Positions 21,800 to 33,418 of a stretch of DNA of 64,000 nucleotides are shown here, one piece after another. Made by a program: the position numbers and the translations under genes. The stretch is from Symbiodinium sp. CCMP2592 (taxonomy: Eukaryota; Sar; Dinophyceae; Suessiales; Symbiodiniaceae). The notes below the pieces were generated by a model, which saw only the letters and a program-made list of their open reading frames with translations, made no database searches and was not told the origin of the DNA. Location of the stretch: NCBI GenBank assembly GCA_905221615.1, contig CAJNDT010002835.1, forward strand, positions 735,819 through 799,818. The letters are read 5' to 3'. The stretch's first letter is position 1. Each line of letters opens with the position of its first letter.

Positions 21800-24700
21800 A
21801 TGACGGACTTCAAGCCATTCACCGCCTACATTGTTGATGCTTGCAGGAGCGCGCGCCACCTGCTACCAAGTTCTTGTGATGCCGAGAGACGCAAACAACT
21901 CGCACGAAAGATTTGAGAGGACTGCTGGCGGCAAGCGAAACGGCCGGCTTTCAGGTCCCCACAGGGGGCACAGCGCAGAGCATGTACAGTGTACAGTAGC
22001 AGCAGCCTTTTTTTTTCTCTCTTTGCCACAGAGGCTACCATCCTGCAGAGCTCGGCGCGACGGTCTGCGATGCTCTCATCGAACGGACGAAGGTGAAGGC
22101 GGCCGAGGCGCGCCTGGGCGCGCCTTTACAGTTCGTCTCAGGACTTCCTTTGAATCTTCTGTTCGTGCTGCTTGCATCTGACATCTAGCCACAGACGTAA
22201 GATGCCCTTCCTAGTTGCCCTGGTTTTTATCAGCATCAATGGAGCCTGCCGCGCCAGATGCCATTGAGGTTTCGTTGGCTGCCAACTTCACGTCGAACCC
22301 GACGACCCCCACAACGTGAACAATGGAAAGACATGCATCCACACTTCGTTGCGCAACCTTGGAAAGGCCACACCTGGGAACACCTGCGTCCATGACACGT
22401 GCCTCATCTTTCGCTAAGAAACGCTTGTTGCTGCGGTCGCTTTGGTGCACCGCGTGTACTTGACATGCTTCTTCGCATCACTCACAATGCAGCGGACAAA
22501 CCTAGAAACAGGCAAAGCCGACACCGACACAGCAAAACTACAAGACAAAGGTCACAAAGGTCATCAAACGGTATCTTCCTCCTCGGTTCTCTACAGGCTA
22601 CAGCTCCGTTTTAGAAGGAACTCAAGCAAGAAACATAACCTGTTAGCGGATGCCGCATCTCGATAATTGTGCTGAACTGAAACCAATGTGCTGAAACCAC
22701 TCTCAGAGAACGCTTCGGAGCATCCCGAGTTTCCCTGTTATGGCAGGTTGACCGCACGATGCCAAGAGTAAACGACCGTAGCTTGGTCTGAAGTCTAGAC
22801 GCCTTTGTTGTGCGGTCTCGGATTTAGTTTTGTTCACCGCCCTTTGCCAAGTGTTCTTTCACTCCCAGCAGTGACTCGCCAAACCTGGGAACAAAATTGA
22901 CATCCTTTGGCCCCATAGAAGAGGTATGTAGTCCGATTTTCGAAAGGCTGTTCATGATGACATCAGGTGGAAGACGTCATCTTCGGCTGTGTCAGCCAGG
23001 TTGGTGCGCAGGCCAGGTGCAGGTTGGCCGTGTGGCTGTTGCGGCACTGCGCAGAGCGATTGTCACGAGTCTGCGCACCAGTCTGGAAACATTGGGCGCG
23101 GTGTTGTGCTTTCCTCTCGACACTTGCCGGAGAGCGCCAGGGCCTCATGGACAGGCATGATGCATGCGATCTGCATCATCTCTTTCTGAGGCAAGTAGCA
23201 GGTAATTATTGTATGGCCGAAGGCTGCATGGGTTCCCATGGTCTGCCAGTGCAGGTCCCAGGCCAGTCCGTCGACAGGCAGTGCGGCTCCTCGCAGCAGG
23301 ACCGGCTTCGATTGCCATCACTGAATTCTGGCTCCTGACAGCCTGCTTGTGTAGTCTTGGGACGAGCAGGCACAGCTTGCAGTGACAAGAAAAGCAATCA
23401 AAGCGGGTACATCCTAACCATCTCAGGGATCCTGTTTCTGTAGCTGTTCTCAGGATGTGGTTGGAATTTTCCCATGCAGCCTCAGCCGATCTCCAGCATG
23501 CTTTGCAGGCCATCCATGCAGCCGCGCAGGCGGTGATGAGTGGTGTGCACGACTGCTGCGGCCTGTCTCAATGGTTTGCGACCTTCGCTTCGAGACAGAG
23601 CTTCTGTGGGAGGGTCTTTTGCGCACCAAGGTATCGCCGGCGGTGTGGAGGTCATGCGCAAGTCTGAGAATGCCTGGCTGTGCATGCATGTGCATGCAAA
23701 CTCTGGAAGACAGTCACCTAAACTGCGAAGGTCACAGGTTCCCATCGGTGCTTCTATCATTGATGGTCTGAAGGCCTTGCGTAAGCCTTAACGTTGCGAT
23801 GCTGATCGTGCCGTTGAAGCCGAATGTGAGGCCGGGCACGGCAATCCCATGAGCGATGCCACCATGGAGAAGTATGCCGAGAAAATGAAGGCTGGGTCTT
23901 CTCGACATTGCTGCGTGCACTACAATGCTCCTGTCGGGCGGGGCCGATGCACAGCCCTTATGATCATACGGCTGGTCTCCTAACTAAGGTGACATGTTCT
24001 GCAGCAGGCGGATAAGTCACAGTATAGGCATCGCCGCACCTCCTTGTGCACAAGTCCCAAGTTCTAGCGGGAGCTGGCACAGCGATTTCCCTACGCAACG
24101 GTTGTTCGTAGTCCGCTGTTGCTTGGAATCTACCGGATAGGTCGCAGTTCTCAGGTGCATTTCCGTGAAGTCGTGGCGCAACGGCTTTTACTAGGTTTAC
24201 TGACAGCCCAAGTCGCAGCAGTGCGATGCCTTTTATGGCTTTTTCTTCAATGCCTGGAGCAAATCCTAGCCGCTCGCCAGTCAATGTGGCCCCTCGGAAC
24301 TCGATTCTCTCTCACGGCTGACATTGCATCGGTCCGGAAGTGTTCTGTGTCGGAGGCCTTCGAACAGTTTAACATGTCCTCGCAGGCACGCGCGATTGTG
24401 AGTGGAAAGCAGTGCATGACTCACTCTGAATTATACTGATGCTCTGGCAATGCCTGTTCAGGCTTTCTCTCAATTTGGAGGTGCAGAGCTTTTGGCGAAA
24501 AAGTATGGACTAAGCCGTGAGGCAGGGCAAGAGAGATCCATCATCATGCTAGACAGTGCTTGAGGGAGGACATCTGCACAGAGGTTGAGCATTGTCGGGC
24601 CGTTTTCTCCAGGATGTGGACAAATTCGCCGCCATCTCGCAGCAAAGAGCAGTGACATCTACGCAGGCTACACGACAGCACCATTACTCAAACCGGCTGC

Positions 24701-27560
24701 ACACGAGCATTGGATGGGTCTAAGTTCTCATGGAATGTGTCTGCGTCAGAGTTAAGAGCGTCAGGCTGGCAAGTTTGCAGACGAGATCGTCCCTCTGCCA
24801 GTGAAGCGCGGCTAGGCAGCAAGCCGTAAATGCGGGTCCTCGAGGTAGACAGCACGGCCAAGAGTGAAGGACGACTTTTCAATCTGGTGACCTCTGACCT
24901 AACGTCTGCCACTGTCCAGTTTTTGAGGTAAAAGGTCAGTGTTCCAGCAAACTGGTCCTGCGCTCTTCGTCTCATCTCCGCCCTGGACACTTCCCAAACT
25001 CCGAAACAGCGCTTGAGAATGCTTGAGAAGTAAGGAAAGGAAGGGCAATCCGAGGGCATGCATACCCAGGCCTGATGTCCAATTCAGAGTTTTCTTTGGC
25101 GAGTTTGCAGAATAAGCGCAGGATGAGGGCATCAGGGAAGGCGTGACAGTTGAGAGCGTGGCAAAGCTGAAGGCAGGCTCAAGTAGCATGTGGCACGCCA
25201 GTGGCGGAAACATCAAGCATCTGCACAGGCCATGTTTCCGAACGGTGTCCTTACCCCTGCATCCTCGTCGCAAATCTGTCAGCGTCTTGGACACGGGGTC
25301 TTCAGTCTTTGTGTCTGCGGGACTCGTCTGTTCTGGAAGCTCAAAGTCTGACTGAAACGAGAGTGACCGGGAGCTGGAGCACGGGTCAAGGCGACGGTGC
25401 TGCTGCTGTATTGATTTGCAACGAGCCTGGTTCCCAGACATGCCGTGCACAGCTTACATTACCAACAAAGGTAAAAGTTCGATGTAGTTTCAACAAATCG
25501 CCGTGGCTCTTCCTTGTCACCAGACTGGTGTAGAGCCTTCTGGGGCTCGTCTCCCCCGTGTAGAACATGCGAGATCATGCGGGATGGATTGCTTTACTGA
25601 GCCGTCAGGCGTGGACTAGCAAAACTCGGTGTCCAGCCGTTGGCAAGGAGTGCCACGTCGCAGGATGTAGTGATGCTGAAAGAAGTTTCAGTGCGTTTGT
25701 CTGGGATATGTGCAGGATACATTCGTTGGCTCTCGCAGGGGCCACGGTGCACGATGAATGATGCGGCTGTGTCATCACGCTTCTAACATGCAAGTCCCCA
25801 GTCTTTCTTTGCCAAGAGCTTCTCTGGAGGCCGCTGCTGATCCCGTGATAATGCTGGAAGCGCCCGGCTCCTATGATGCCGCATGTGAAAAATGCGTATT
25901 GTCCGTGTTGTGTTTGGTAATGTTTGAAGCTTGGCATGCAGTGCAGCTGTGAGGCCGATCCCAGCAACGCAGAAAGCCTTGCAGAAGGCGTGGCATGTCT
26001 TTGAGACTTGACGTTCTCTGTACCGTCAGACCACCGCCAGACAGACACCACAGCACAGCAGACGACGGCTGTCCACGAGTCTGCAGTCTGTGGGCCTAGC
26101 TGCTCAGCTTGCGAACCCCGGATGAAAAACGTCATATGGATTCTGCTGGCAATCGCCTATGTGTGCTGTTCAGTAACACCCAACCTTGCCTCCACCACCT
26201 GCTAGCCTGCAGGACCCTGACAAGACCCACCTTGCACAACATAGACGCCATGACTGCCCTTGTCCTCGCACTGAAGTCGCGTTTGGTTTCTGTTGCTTTT
26301 GCAAGACCGCTAGGAGTCTGAGATTGCATGCGCTTTGCATGTCCACAGGCCAACATGAAGATTCAGGACGTGGACGTTTATGAGGCTCGGGACCCGCTGT
26401 AACTGTGCATCACCTTGGCTTTGTAAGACCGGGCCAGTCTTCTCAGGTCAACGAAGCCTTCGCATCGGTGCCGCTAGCGTGGTGTAAGGCAGGGGAAGAG
26501 CGAGCCGTTCTACCGTCCTGTGCACTTTCTGAGGCATGCAAGCGTGGTATTTTCGATTCGGGTGGGGCACGTCAAACTCAAGCTATGACGTGGGGCGAGT
26601 TTGAGCACCACCTCCCATTTTCATAATTTTGTGTGCCTCGGTAGCGGTGGAGTAAATTTAGCAACCTCCCTGATGTCTTGATGGCACCGCTTTTTGCGGC
26701 CCAAACAACGGCCTGCAAGATGTTTCAATCCGCGAGACAAGGGAGCCACAGCTGTTTCTGGCACGTCACTTCCTGGCTTCTGCTGCGCAGACTCAGCTGG
26801 AAGTTGTACAGTAGTACTGAAGCAGGTCAGGTTTCGATGAGGATCCGATGAGGGCTCGATCACGCAACACATGTCTCGGATTATCTGATTTCGTGTTCGG
26901 CGATCGTTCTGTTTTGGCCTCGCGCATCCAAAGGAGGTCTCTGGCTTTGTGCGTGGTTGCGGATGCAGGCGCTGGGTGCCGACTTCCAGAAGCTGAATGC
27001 CGGGGCCTCTTGTCACAGTCGCAAAAGCAAGGAGCTCCAGGAGTAATTACAAGGTCCGAGTACAGTAAAGTGACATATTTAGCGACACGATGCTATGCTC
27101 CTTTGAAGGTGAACGGGGGTGCCATGGCACTGGGCCATCCGCTTGGAGGCGCGGACGCCGGTGCACAATCGCTTGAGGAACTGAGTCGGCGATAGCCGCA
27201 GAGCTTCCGACATCTTCCGACAAGCAGACAACGAGGCTTTAGGCCAATGTATCCTCGATGGACAATCTCCAGGGGCACTGCCTGAACCTGTCAGACTTCG
27301 AGATACTTCGAGCCTGGCGGGTTAAATCTGAGCCCGATCGGTCTTGCTAAAGAAGCGAGTACATCTCCGCGTTCTGCAGGAACTGGTGCCAAGTTGATGA
27401 CGACCCTGGTGCATGAATTGCGGCGTCGGCAGGCAAGGGTCGAGTGACGAAGGTTTCGAGATGCGGTGACTTGTTCAATCTTGTTCACTTGCCTTCGCCG
27501 CAGGGCCGATTTGGGCTGCTCGCCATCTGCGAGGGCGGTGGCACAGCCAATGCGACAGTC
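21800..27560 (+). CDS. Acetyl-CoA C-acetyltransferase (thiolase II family), at least 20 microexons
   Basis: Condenses or cleaves acetoacetyl-CoA and 3-ketoacyl-CoA (ketone, isoprenoid or fatty-acid metabolism). Exons: 21800-21846 (ATG; FKPFTAYIVDACR), 21920-21954 (TAGGKRNGRLS), 22034-22107 (YHPAELGATVCDALIERT), 22967-23011 (VEDVIFGCVSQVGAQ), 23082-23135, 23255-23299 (VDRQCGSSQQ, active-site Cys codon 23282-23284), 23509-23554 (AIHAAAQAVMSG), 23631-23655 (IAGGVEVM), 23731-23773 (SQVPIGASIIDGLK), 23831-23890, 24462-24521 (FSQFGGAELLAKKYGLSRE), 24613-24666, 24765-24806 (AGKFADEIVPLPVK), 25122-25172 (DEGIREGVTVESVAKLK), about 25389-25425 (GDGAAAVLICNE), about 25802-25861 (ADPVIMLE), 26349-26384 (NMKIQDVDVYE), 26447-26488 (VNEAFASVPLAW), 26969-26998 (ALGADFQKLN), 27109-27148 (VNGGAMALGHPLGG, catalytic His), 27380-27432 (KLMTTLVHELRRRQ), 27504-27560 (RFGLLAICEGGGTANATV, second Cys). 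Missing pieces likely lie in 24807-25121, 25173-25388 and 25862-26348. The frame after 27560 stays open to a stop at 27641. Confidence 0.95.
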
Positions 27561-27641
27561 GCTAGTATCTTACGTGGGATGGGACGGAACACGCATTCGT
27601 CTCTGAAACGAACAAGAGCCAATGCGCAACAGTCCCTGTGA

Positions 27642-28733
27642 ATGCTGAGATCGAGCTGCTGCCAGCTGCAAAACTTTAAGCTCGTGGGAGCCTCACATCT
27701 GGTGAGGGGAGGCGGATAACTCGCCGATCGTCACTGTGTATGTTGGAGCCGTGTAATCACGAGGGTGGTATCCGAAGTACGAGCCTCGCCTGTTAGGCAG
27801 TGAAGTCCTGGCGTCTGCAATCATGTCGTCACATGATTGCTTCCTCAACTGACTTGAGCTCTGTTGGACCTTCTTGGCCCAGCAGAGTGAACGCAGAATC
27901 AGGACTAGCCTATGCACCGTCTCTGCTCAGAAACTCCGTGCAGGCCAACCTGCTGTCCCAGCTCAGCTGAGCTCGAGATGGTCCGTGCGATTAGCGTAGT
28001 ATGGAAAGGATGCCTCGCGTTCTCTAGGACTTTTGAATTTCTTGAGAAGCTTGGTGCCTCTTGCGACCCATGTTTTCCACTCTGCTTGGGAGTTCAGCGG
28101 TCGCAGAGGGATGCTGGATGAGCAACGTCTGTCGTCCGTGGCAGCACGTAGGTGTATAGACGTTGGACAGAGTCTGCAGTGGCGGATTCTCCGGGCGAGA
28201 GACAGACGCAATGCCCACATATCACGTTCACCTCGAACTGTCTGCATCCTATACAGCATGTAGCTGCCTGCACATCGCGTCAAGTTGTGGGTCAAGCTGG
28301 GAGGGTGGTGAAGGGTAGTGAATTGTTTGCCAACATGATCTTGGCACCTTTTTTGTCGAGGCTGGAAGCTGGAAGCTGCAGAGTTTTTGTACAGATCGAT
28401 GTACCGACGTACCCGAGTGTTTCTGGTTGTCATACGCTGTGACAGGTTCATGTGTATGTGTGCTGGCTACGGAGCTCCAGCTGAGACGCCTGTGGACAAG
28501 CAAGTTCCACCTGCAAAGGCAAAGACAGGCCACCTTCGCTTTCTCGTGACAGCTTCGTGTGCCAACATTCAGTCGCATGAGTCAGAGATGCGAAGTGTTG
28601 CACGCTGTGAGGCCTTTCCGACCCAAAGGCACCGACGCTGCTTCAAAAGCAAAGCCGTCGAGAGGCTTGCGAAAGTGCTGCAGAAGCTGAAGCATTGCAT
28701 TCGCGGATGTGTGCATGTGTGCACGTGCAATAG
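27642..28733. other. No assignable gene
   Basis: Downstream of the thiolase. No motif or consistent exon series recognised on either strand. Confidence 0.3.
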
Positions 28734-28835
28734 GTCCACATTGACAAGACGACGACCATCCCCCTGGAATTGTATTGGGAACTCATCCGGGCCGGCGAGC
28801 GGGCCAAGGAGAGGGGGCAGCATCAGCTGACGAAG
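28734..28835 (+). CDS. Exon of an unidentified gene
   Basis: Between an AG acceptor and a GC donor it reads VHIDKTTTIPLELYWELIRA followed by GERAKERGQHQLTK, 34 codons with strongly protein-like, helix-forming composition. I recognise no family. Partner exons were not identified. Confidence 0.4.
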
Positions 28836-28885
28836 GCGCAACACTGCCATCGGCGTCTTTTGCATCCTGCCACTTGTCTCAGCCT

Positions 28886-28912
28886 CTCTCTCTCTCTCTC
28901 ACTCTCTCTCTC

Positions 28913-28946
<34 letters not shown>
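28886..28946. repeat. (CT)n microsatellite
   Basis: About 60 bases of nearly pure CT with a few CA interruptions. The long Ser-Leu frame across it is an artefact. The 28947-29899 stretch holds no supported gene. Confidence 0.9.
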
Positions 28947-28947
<1 letters not shown>

Positions 28948-29899
28948 AGTTCGCTCCTGGCAGGGCACCAGGCACGTCGGCATGCACCTCATCATGAGTA
29001 CTTGAATTGTGTCCTCCGCTTGTGCGAACCCCGTTGTCAAAAGTTTTGCATGCCAAAAAGTTTGTGCCACTGCTGCGTTCGCACTTACGGTCTCACCTAG
29101 ACTAGCTCGCCATTGCGTTCTTGAGACTAGAGTTTTTCGGAGCCAGCCGGAGCGCTCCTCGAAGCCCCAAGCCCCCATCAAACAAGTTGCACCGGCTTGA
29201 AGGGAACCTCTCAGCCGAGATGGCATTTCCCCATGGTGGCGGAGAGTTGGGTCCGCGTTTTGTGGATTGAAAAGGCCATCCTTTCATCTTTGGACTTCAC
29301 GATCTCTCCACCTGGTTTGGTTCCAACTGGTGTCAAATTTGGTACAACCGGCTCGGAACGTGGAAACTGAGCCGGCACAGCCTGCACTGCTTTAATTCGT
29401 CAACATACTCGACGCAAGCAAGACGTCGCGCACAACTGCGCTTGCTGTTCGAGGGTCGTCGCCAACGTGACAACACGGCAACAAGACTGGGATTCAGACA
29501 GTCTTTTCGCTTGCAGTGGCAAGTTTGCAGCGTGATCCTTGCACAGTTGCGTGTCTCACCAATTCAAGCAGTGCTGAGACACCATCTTCCTGAAGAATGC
29601 TCAACGGGTCAAGCGCAGCCGTCAATGGAATCTTAGCAAATCGAATCGTTGATAGTAGGATGCCTTCGGTGCAAGAACGGCAGAGTGTCAGATTCAGGAA
29701 CTGGAGGCCTCATTGCAGAACTGCGCAAGTTGGATACATGTGTAAATCGCTGTGCTGAGTATTCAAGTGTTCCACGGTCAGCAGTTCATTGCCCTTTGAT
29801 CACGGCAGCGACACGAGGCAGCAGTTGGAGAATGTTGCAAGCATTCCCTGGTGCTCAAGAGCCAGGACGGGCTGCAGCGAATGGAGCTAAAGTGCTCAG

Positions 29900-30932
29900 A
29901 TGCCGTCTTCCGATCGAGACGATGATGAACTCTCGGATTCTGCTCGTGCTGCACTTCGAATTCAGCAAGAAATCGAGGGCGGCGTCTCCGACGAAGCTCC
30001 ACGCAAAACTTCATCTCGCTCCTCGGGGAATGGGCGAACACACGGAGCTGTCACTGGCATTGCTCTCGGCGAGTATGCAGACTCACCGAAAGCCTCTAAA
30101 GCCTCCAAAGCCTCCAAAGAAGGGGTGCAGATCCGAGCAAAGGGCAGCAAGGTGCCTTTTCAAAGGGGCTCGGGGGCTCACGAGTGCGAGACTCACAGAG
30201 AGAGCGTCTGCTCAGATGTCTCGAGCAGGCTGGCCTCTTCAAGGAGAGCCTGGAGTCCCTGGCCTACCGCGAGGATTCTGATCACGAGGTGGAGTCACAG
30301 AGACGAGCAGACACACCTGTATCTTCAGATTTGCTTGGGCAGTGGTCAGGTGAACCCGGAAGCTCCGGCTGGAAGCTTTCGGAAGAAGGATCTTCAACAG
30401 GAGGAGCGCGACAGAAGCAAGAAAGCGCGCGTGGGGTTGGATGGGAAGCTCTACCAATTTATCGATGCTCCAAGCGATGATGAAGAGCATCAAGCTTCAG
30501 ACGCCAACGAAGGTGCTGTCGATGATAGTGTGCAGTTGCCGTCGTTAGTAGTCTTGCAATCAGTTTGTGTAGAGGCAAGCAGAAGACGAAGAAGAAGACA
30601 GATACGAAGAAAGAGAAGAAGGCGAAAAAGGTGCGGGTGCATGTGAGCTCGAGCCGCAAGTAGGACTTGTCAGGTAGTTGCAAAGCAGACAGATTACAGG
30701 ACAGGATAGGGGACAAGTCATTTCATCGCTGAACTGTTGCACAGGACCCCAAGAAGAAGAAAAAGAAGAAACACAAGAAGAAAGTCGCAACCTCAGGATT
30801 TACACTTCAGCTGCATTTCGTATTTGGATGACTTCTAAATATGTCACACTTCCTCGGTATCTGCACTTTGTCCAAAAAGCGCATACCGAGTCAAAGAAGC
30901 ACAAGGGCCCGGCCCTCGGCGATGTGACGTGA
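29900..30932 (+). CDS. Lysine/serine-rich, probably nuclear protein, multi-exon
   Basis: Starts MPSSDRDDDELSDSARAALR at 29900 with Ala-Ser-Lys repeats near 30090-30120. Further exon-like segments: about 30190-30300 (RERLLRCLEQAGLFKESLES, then acidic), about 30348-30510 (KKARVGLDGKLYQFIDAPSD, then acidic), about 30588-30632 (KQKTKKKTDTKKEKKAKK), about 30745-30782 (DPKKKKKKKHKKK) and a last exon ending SKKHKGPALGDVT with TGA at 30932. Lys-rich clusters suggest nuclear localisation signals and RNA/chromatin-associated disorder. The family is unknown; exon borders are approximate because frame changes must occur at introns near 30180, 30310 and 30515. Confidence 0.55.
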
Positions 30933-33418
30933 ACATCTTCAGCAAGCAGTTGCCCTCTGAAAATCTCCTTGTGCCGTTTTTTGAGACTCTTCGAGCTCAT
31001 CCTCAAGCTCTTAGAAGATCAACGCCGCCTCCTGGTTTGAAGATCATCATACCTCTGACAAAACTGGTCGTCGCTGCCATGACGCTTGACTGCCCCTCTA
31101 GATGCAGCAATTTTCAGCTTCCAGCAATCTCAGGATTCGACAGTCTGGAGATGTGTGCACCGGCTACGTGCAGGAGAATCTCTTCATGCATCGCAGCAGA
31201 AGCAAGGCCGGCCTTGCGGCGTTCCAACGTGACATGAATCCTTTCCTAACTTCTCCATGAATACACATGTGTACGGTACGTATGTGTGTGGGACACTGCT
31301 GAACATGCTGAGAAGACCTAACCATTCATCTAGTTCTCGCGGTGCGGCGCTTTTGCTGCTAGCAGCACTAACAAAGCTATCGGGCTTGAGGGGATGGAGT
31401 CCCTGACGAGCGTCTTTGAACCTGCAAAAAGTCGCGCCGCGCCACGGATGTTGGATCGGCGACATCACATATCATGCGCCTGCGAATCGACATCAAAACT
31501 ACAGTATTGTGCGCTTGTTCCAGTATTTGAGTAGCAGTTCCTGCGACGCATCATGTAACTGTTGGTGTGATCATGGCTCCGAGCCCTGGTTCTATGAATT
31601 CCGGCATCAAGTGTTCGAAGGGATGTTAACAAGATGTGGCAAACGCAAAGCTTTTGTGGAGGCCATGCTGAAGCAGCACAGGCACCGGTGGAGCCGCGAT
31701 ACCCATGATCATGGCTGGCGAGAAGTGAGAAAGGGTGCCTGCGCACCAGCACTCTCCCGCCGGGCTTCTGTCAGTCTCTCTCGCATGAACGCGGTGGCAT
31801 CGGATTTGACAGATGTCGTTTACCAAAAAGGAGTTCTGCGATCTGCCCGGAATCTGCGCTTAGCTTGGTGGCTGCTGGCGAACTTCGGCCGGATGTCGAG
31901 CTTGAAAGTTGAAATCTTTGCAATAGCTGGCTCGACAGCTGTTCCAGCCAGCTTCTGCTTAGAGCTCAGGAACACAAGTTGCCGAAGAGGACATATACGC
32001 CTTGTCGCCAAAGGCATTCTGTTCCCAACGTAGGCCCCAGACTTGGCCCGCTGGGATACGACGCACACCTTCCGGGCCCCTTCATCCGAGAAATCCTGTT
32101 ACCTATGCAGGTCCGCGGCCCGGCTTGGGCTCAAAAGCAGCGTTGTCCCAGACTGTGCCTTGCAGGTCCAAGCTCAGAATGTGCGAATTGGCATGTCGCC
32201 AACTCGTTCGGATGTCCAGTGCCGGGTGGATAAGATTGCCCTTGCATGCCAAGGCCTGCTGGAGTGCCAGTTTCCCGTGCTCGCACTGCGCAGGTGCGAT
32301 CATTGCCTGAGGCTCAGGTATCACCGGTGCCCGGTGCTGCTTGATTTGGTGAGTTTTCAAGTCGCCAGGTCTCCAGCACTGACTGCCCGAACAAGCGTAC
32401 CTTCGGCTTTTCTAAGCGCCTGCATGCACGAGAGGGTCATGTCATGCCACCTCAAAGACAGGTTACGCTTGGACCAGTGCGGATTATGTCGCCGCCGCGG
32501 CCTCATGCGGCCAAACTTAGCAGAACTTTCCGAGTCCTCACCCCATGGAGAGCTGCTCTCTGAGGCACGCATCACATGTTCCGTTATCCCCACAGCCATC
32601 GCCAATCAAGCCGATTGCAGCGCCAAGACTGACACTTGCCTCGAATATGTTCGAGGAGCTACCGAAACGAGAGCGTGGAAACTTCGGCAATGGTTCAATG
32701 CCGACGCGGTTGCGTTGTTGCCTTCAGAGCCTGCAATGTTGAGATGTCGATGCAAAGATCGCATGCGTCGGATCCAGCCTGTAGCAGTTGAAGCCTAACG
32801 CAAGGCACAAGCACAGATCTAAGGAGCGTGCAGCAGCCAGTCACATTGTTGCCACGCAGCGAATTGACAGCGTGGTTGTCTGCTGTTGCGGCCTCAGCAC
32901 AAGATACCGCTATATGTTGCACAGTTCAAACCTGCAGCTAGATTCAGGCGCGAAATTTTGTTATTAACACAGACTTCGATGTGGGACCGTTGCTCGTCAT
33001 GCCGGCATGAAATTGGATTGCGTCTGCTTGGTGTGTGCAGTGAGAGTATGTATATACGTAGTTTTAGCTTGATAGATGGACGGGTCGGTAAATAGGTCGG
33101 TAGGAGGTTTTTCGCGATGGATAGCGATTAGTCAGAAGTGGCCATTATCACCATGCTAGATGTTGCACTGCGGCCAGGCGGACCGGAAGAGAAGTATCAC
33201 GGAGCTGATGAACGTTATGAAGGCTGGAAGAAGCCACAGTCTTGCGTTTTCAGAAGTCTGGCGAAGCCTTCACGCTACAGATTGGTCGCTGTGGTCGCTG
33301 CTGTCTGTCTATGTGCATGCAGCTCATGTTGCTCAGGCAAACAGCGGTGGAAAGGGAACCATACAGGCCGATGGTATCAATCGCAGTGGCGACTTGCCAC
33401 ATGTGTGGTTTCCTTGAG
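30933..33418. other. Unresolved region; possible upstream exons of the ATP-grasp gene
   Basis: Plus-strand open stretches near 31416-32033 and 32043-32798 have mixed, Cys/Arg-rich composition with competing frames. A segment at about 33180-33270 (RKRSITELMNVMKAGRSHSL) is protein-like and could belong to the gene that follows. Nothing is firm. Confidence 0.3.

Noticed and set aside
24899-25450. 183-residue open frame on the minus strand
   Set aside because: It overlaps plus-strand thiolase exons (25122-25172, about 25389-25425) whose motifs are unambiguous; it is an antisense shadow.
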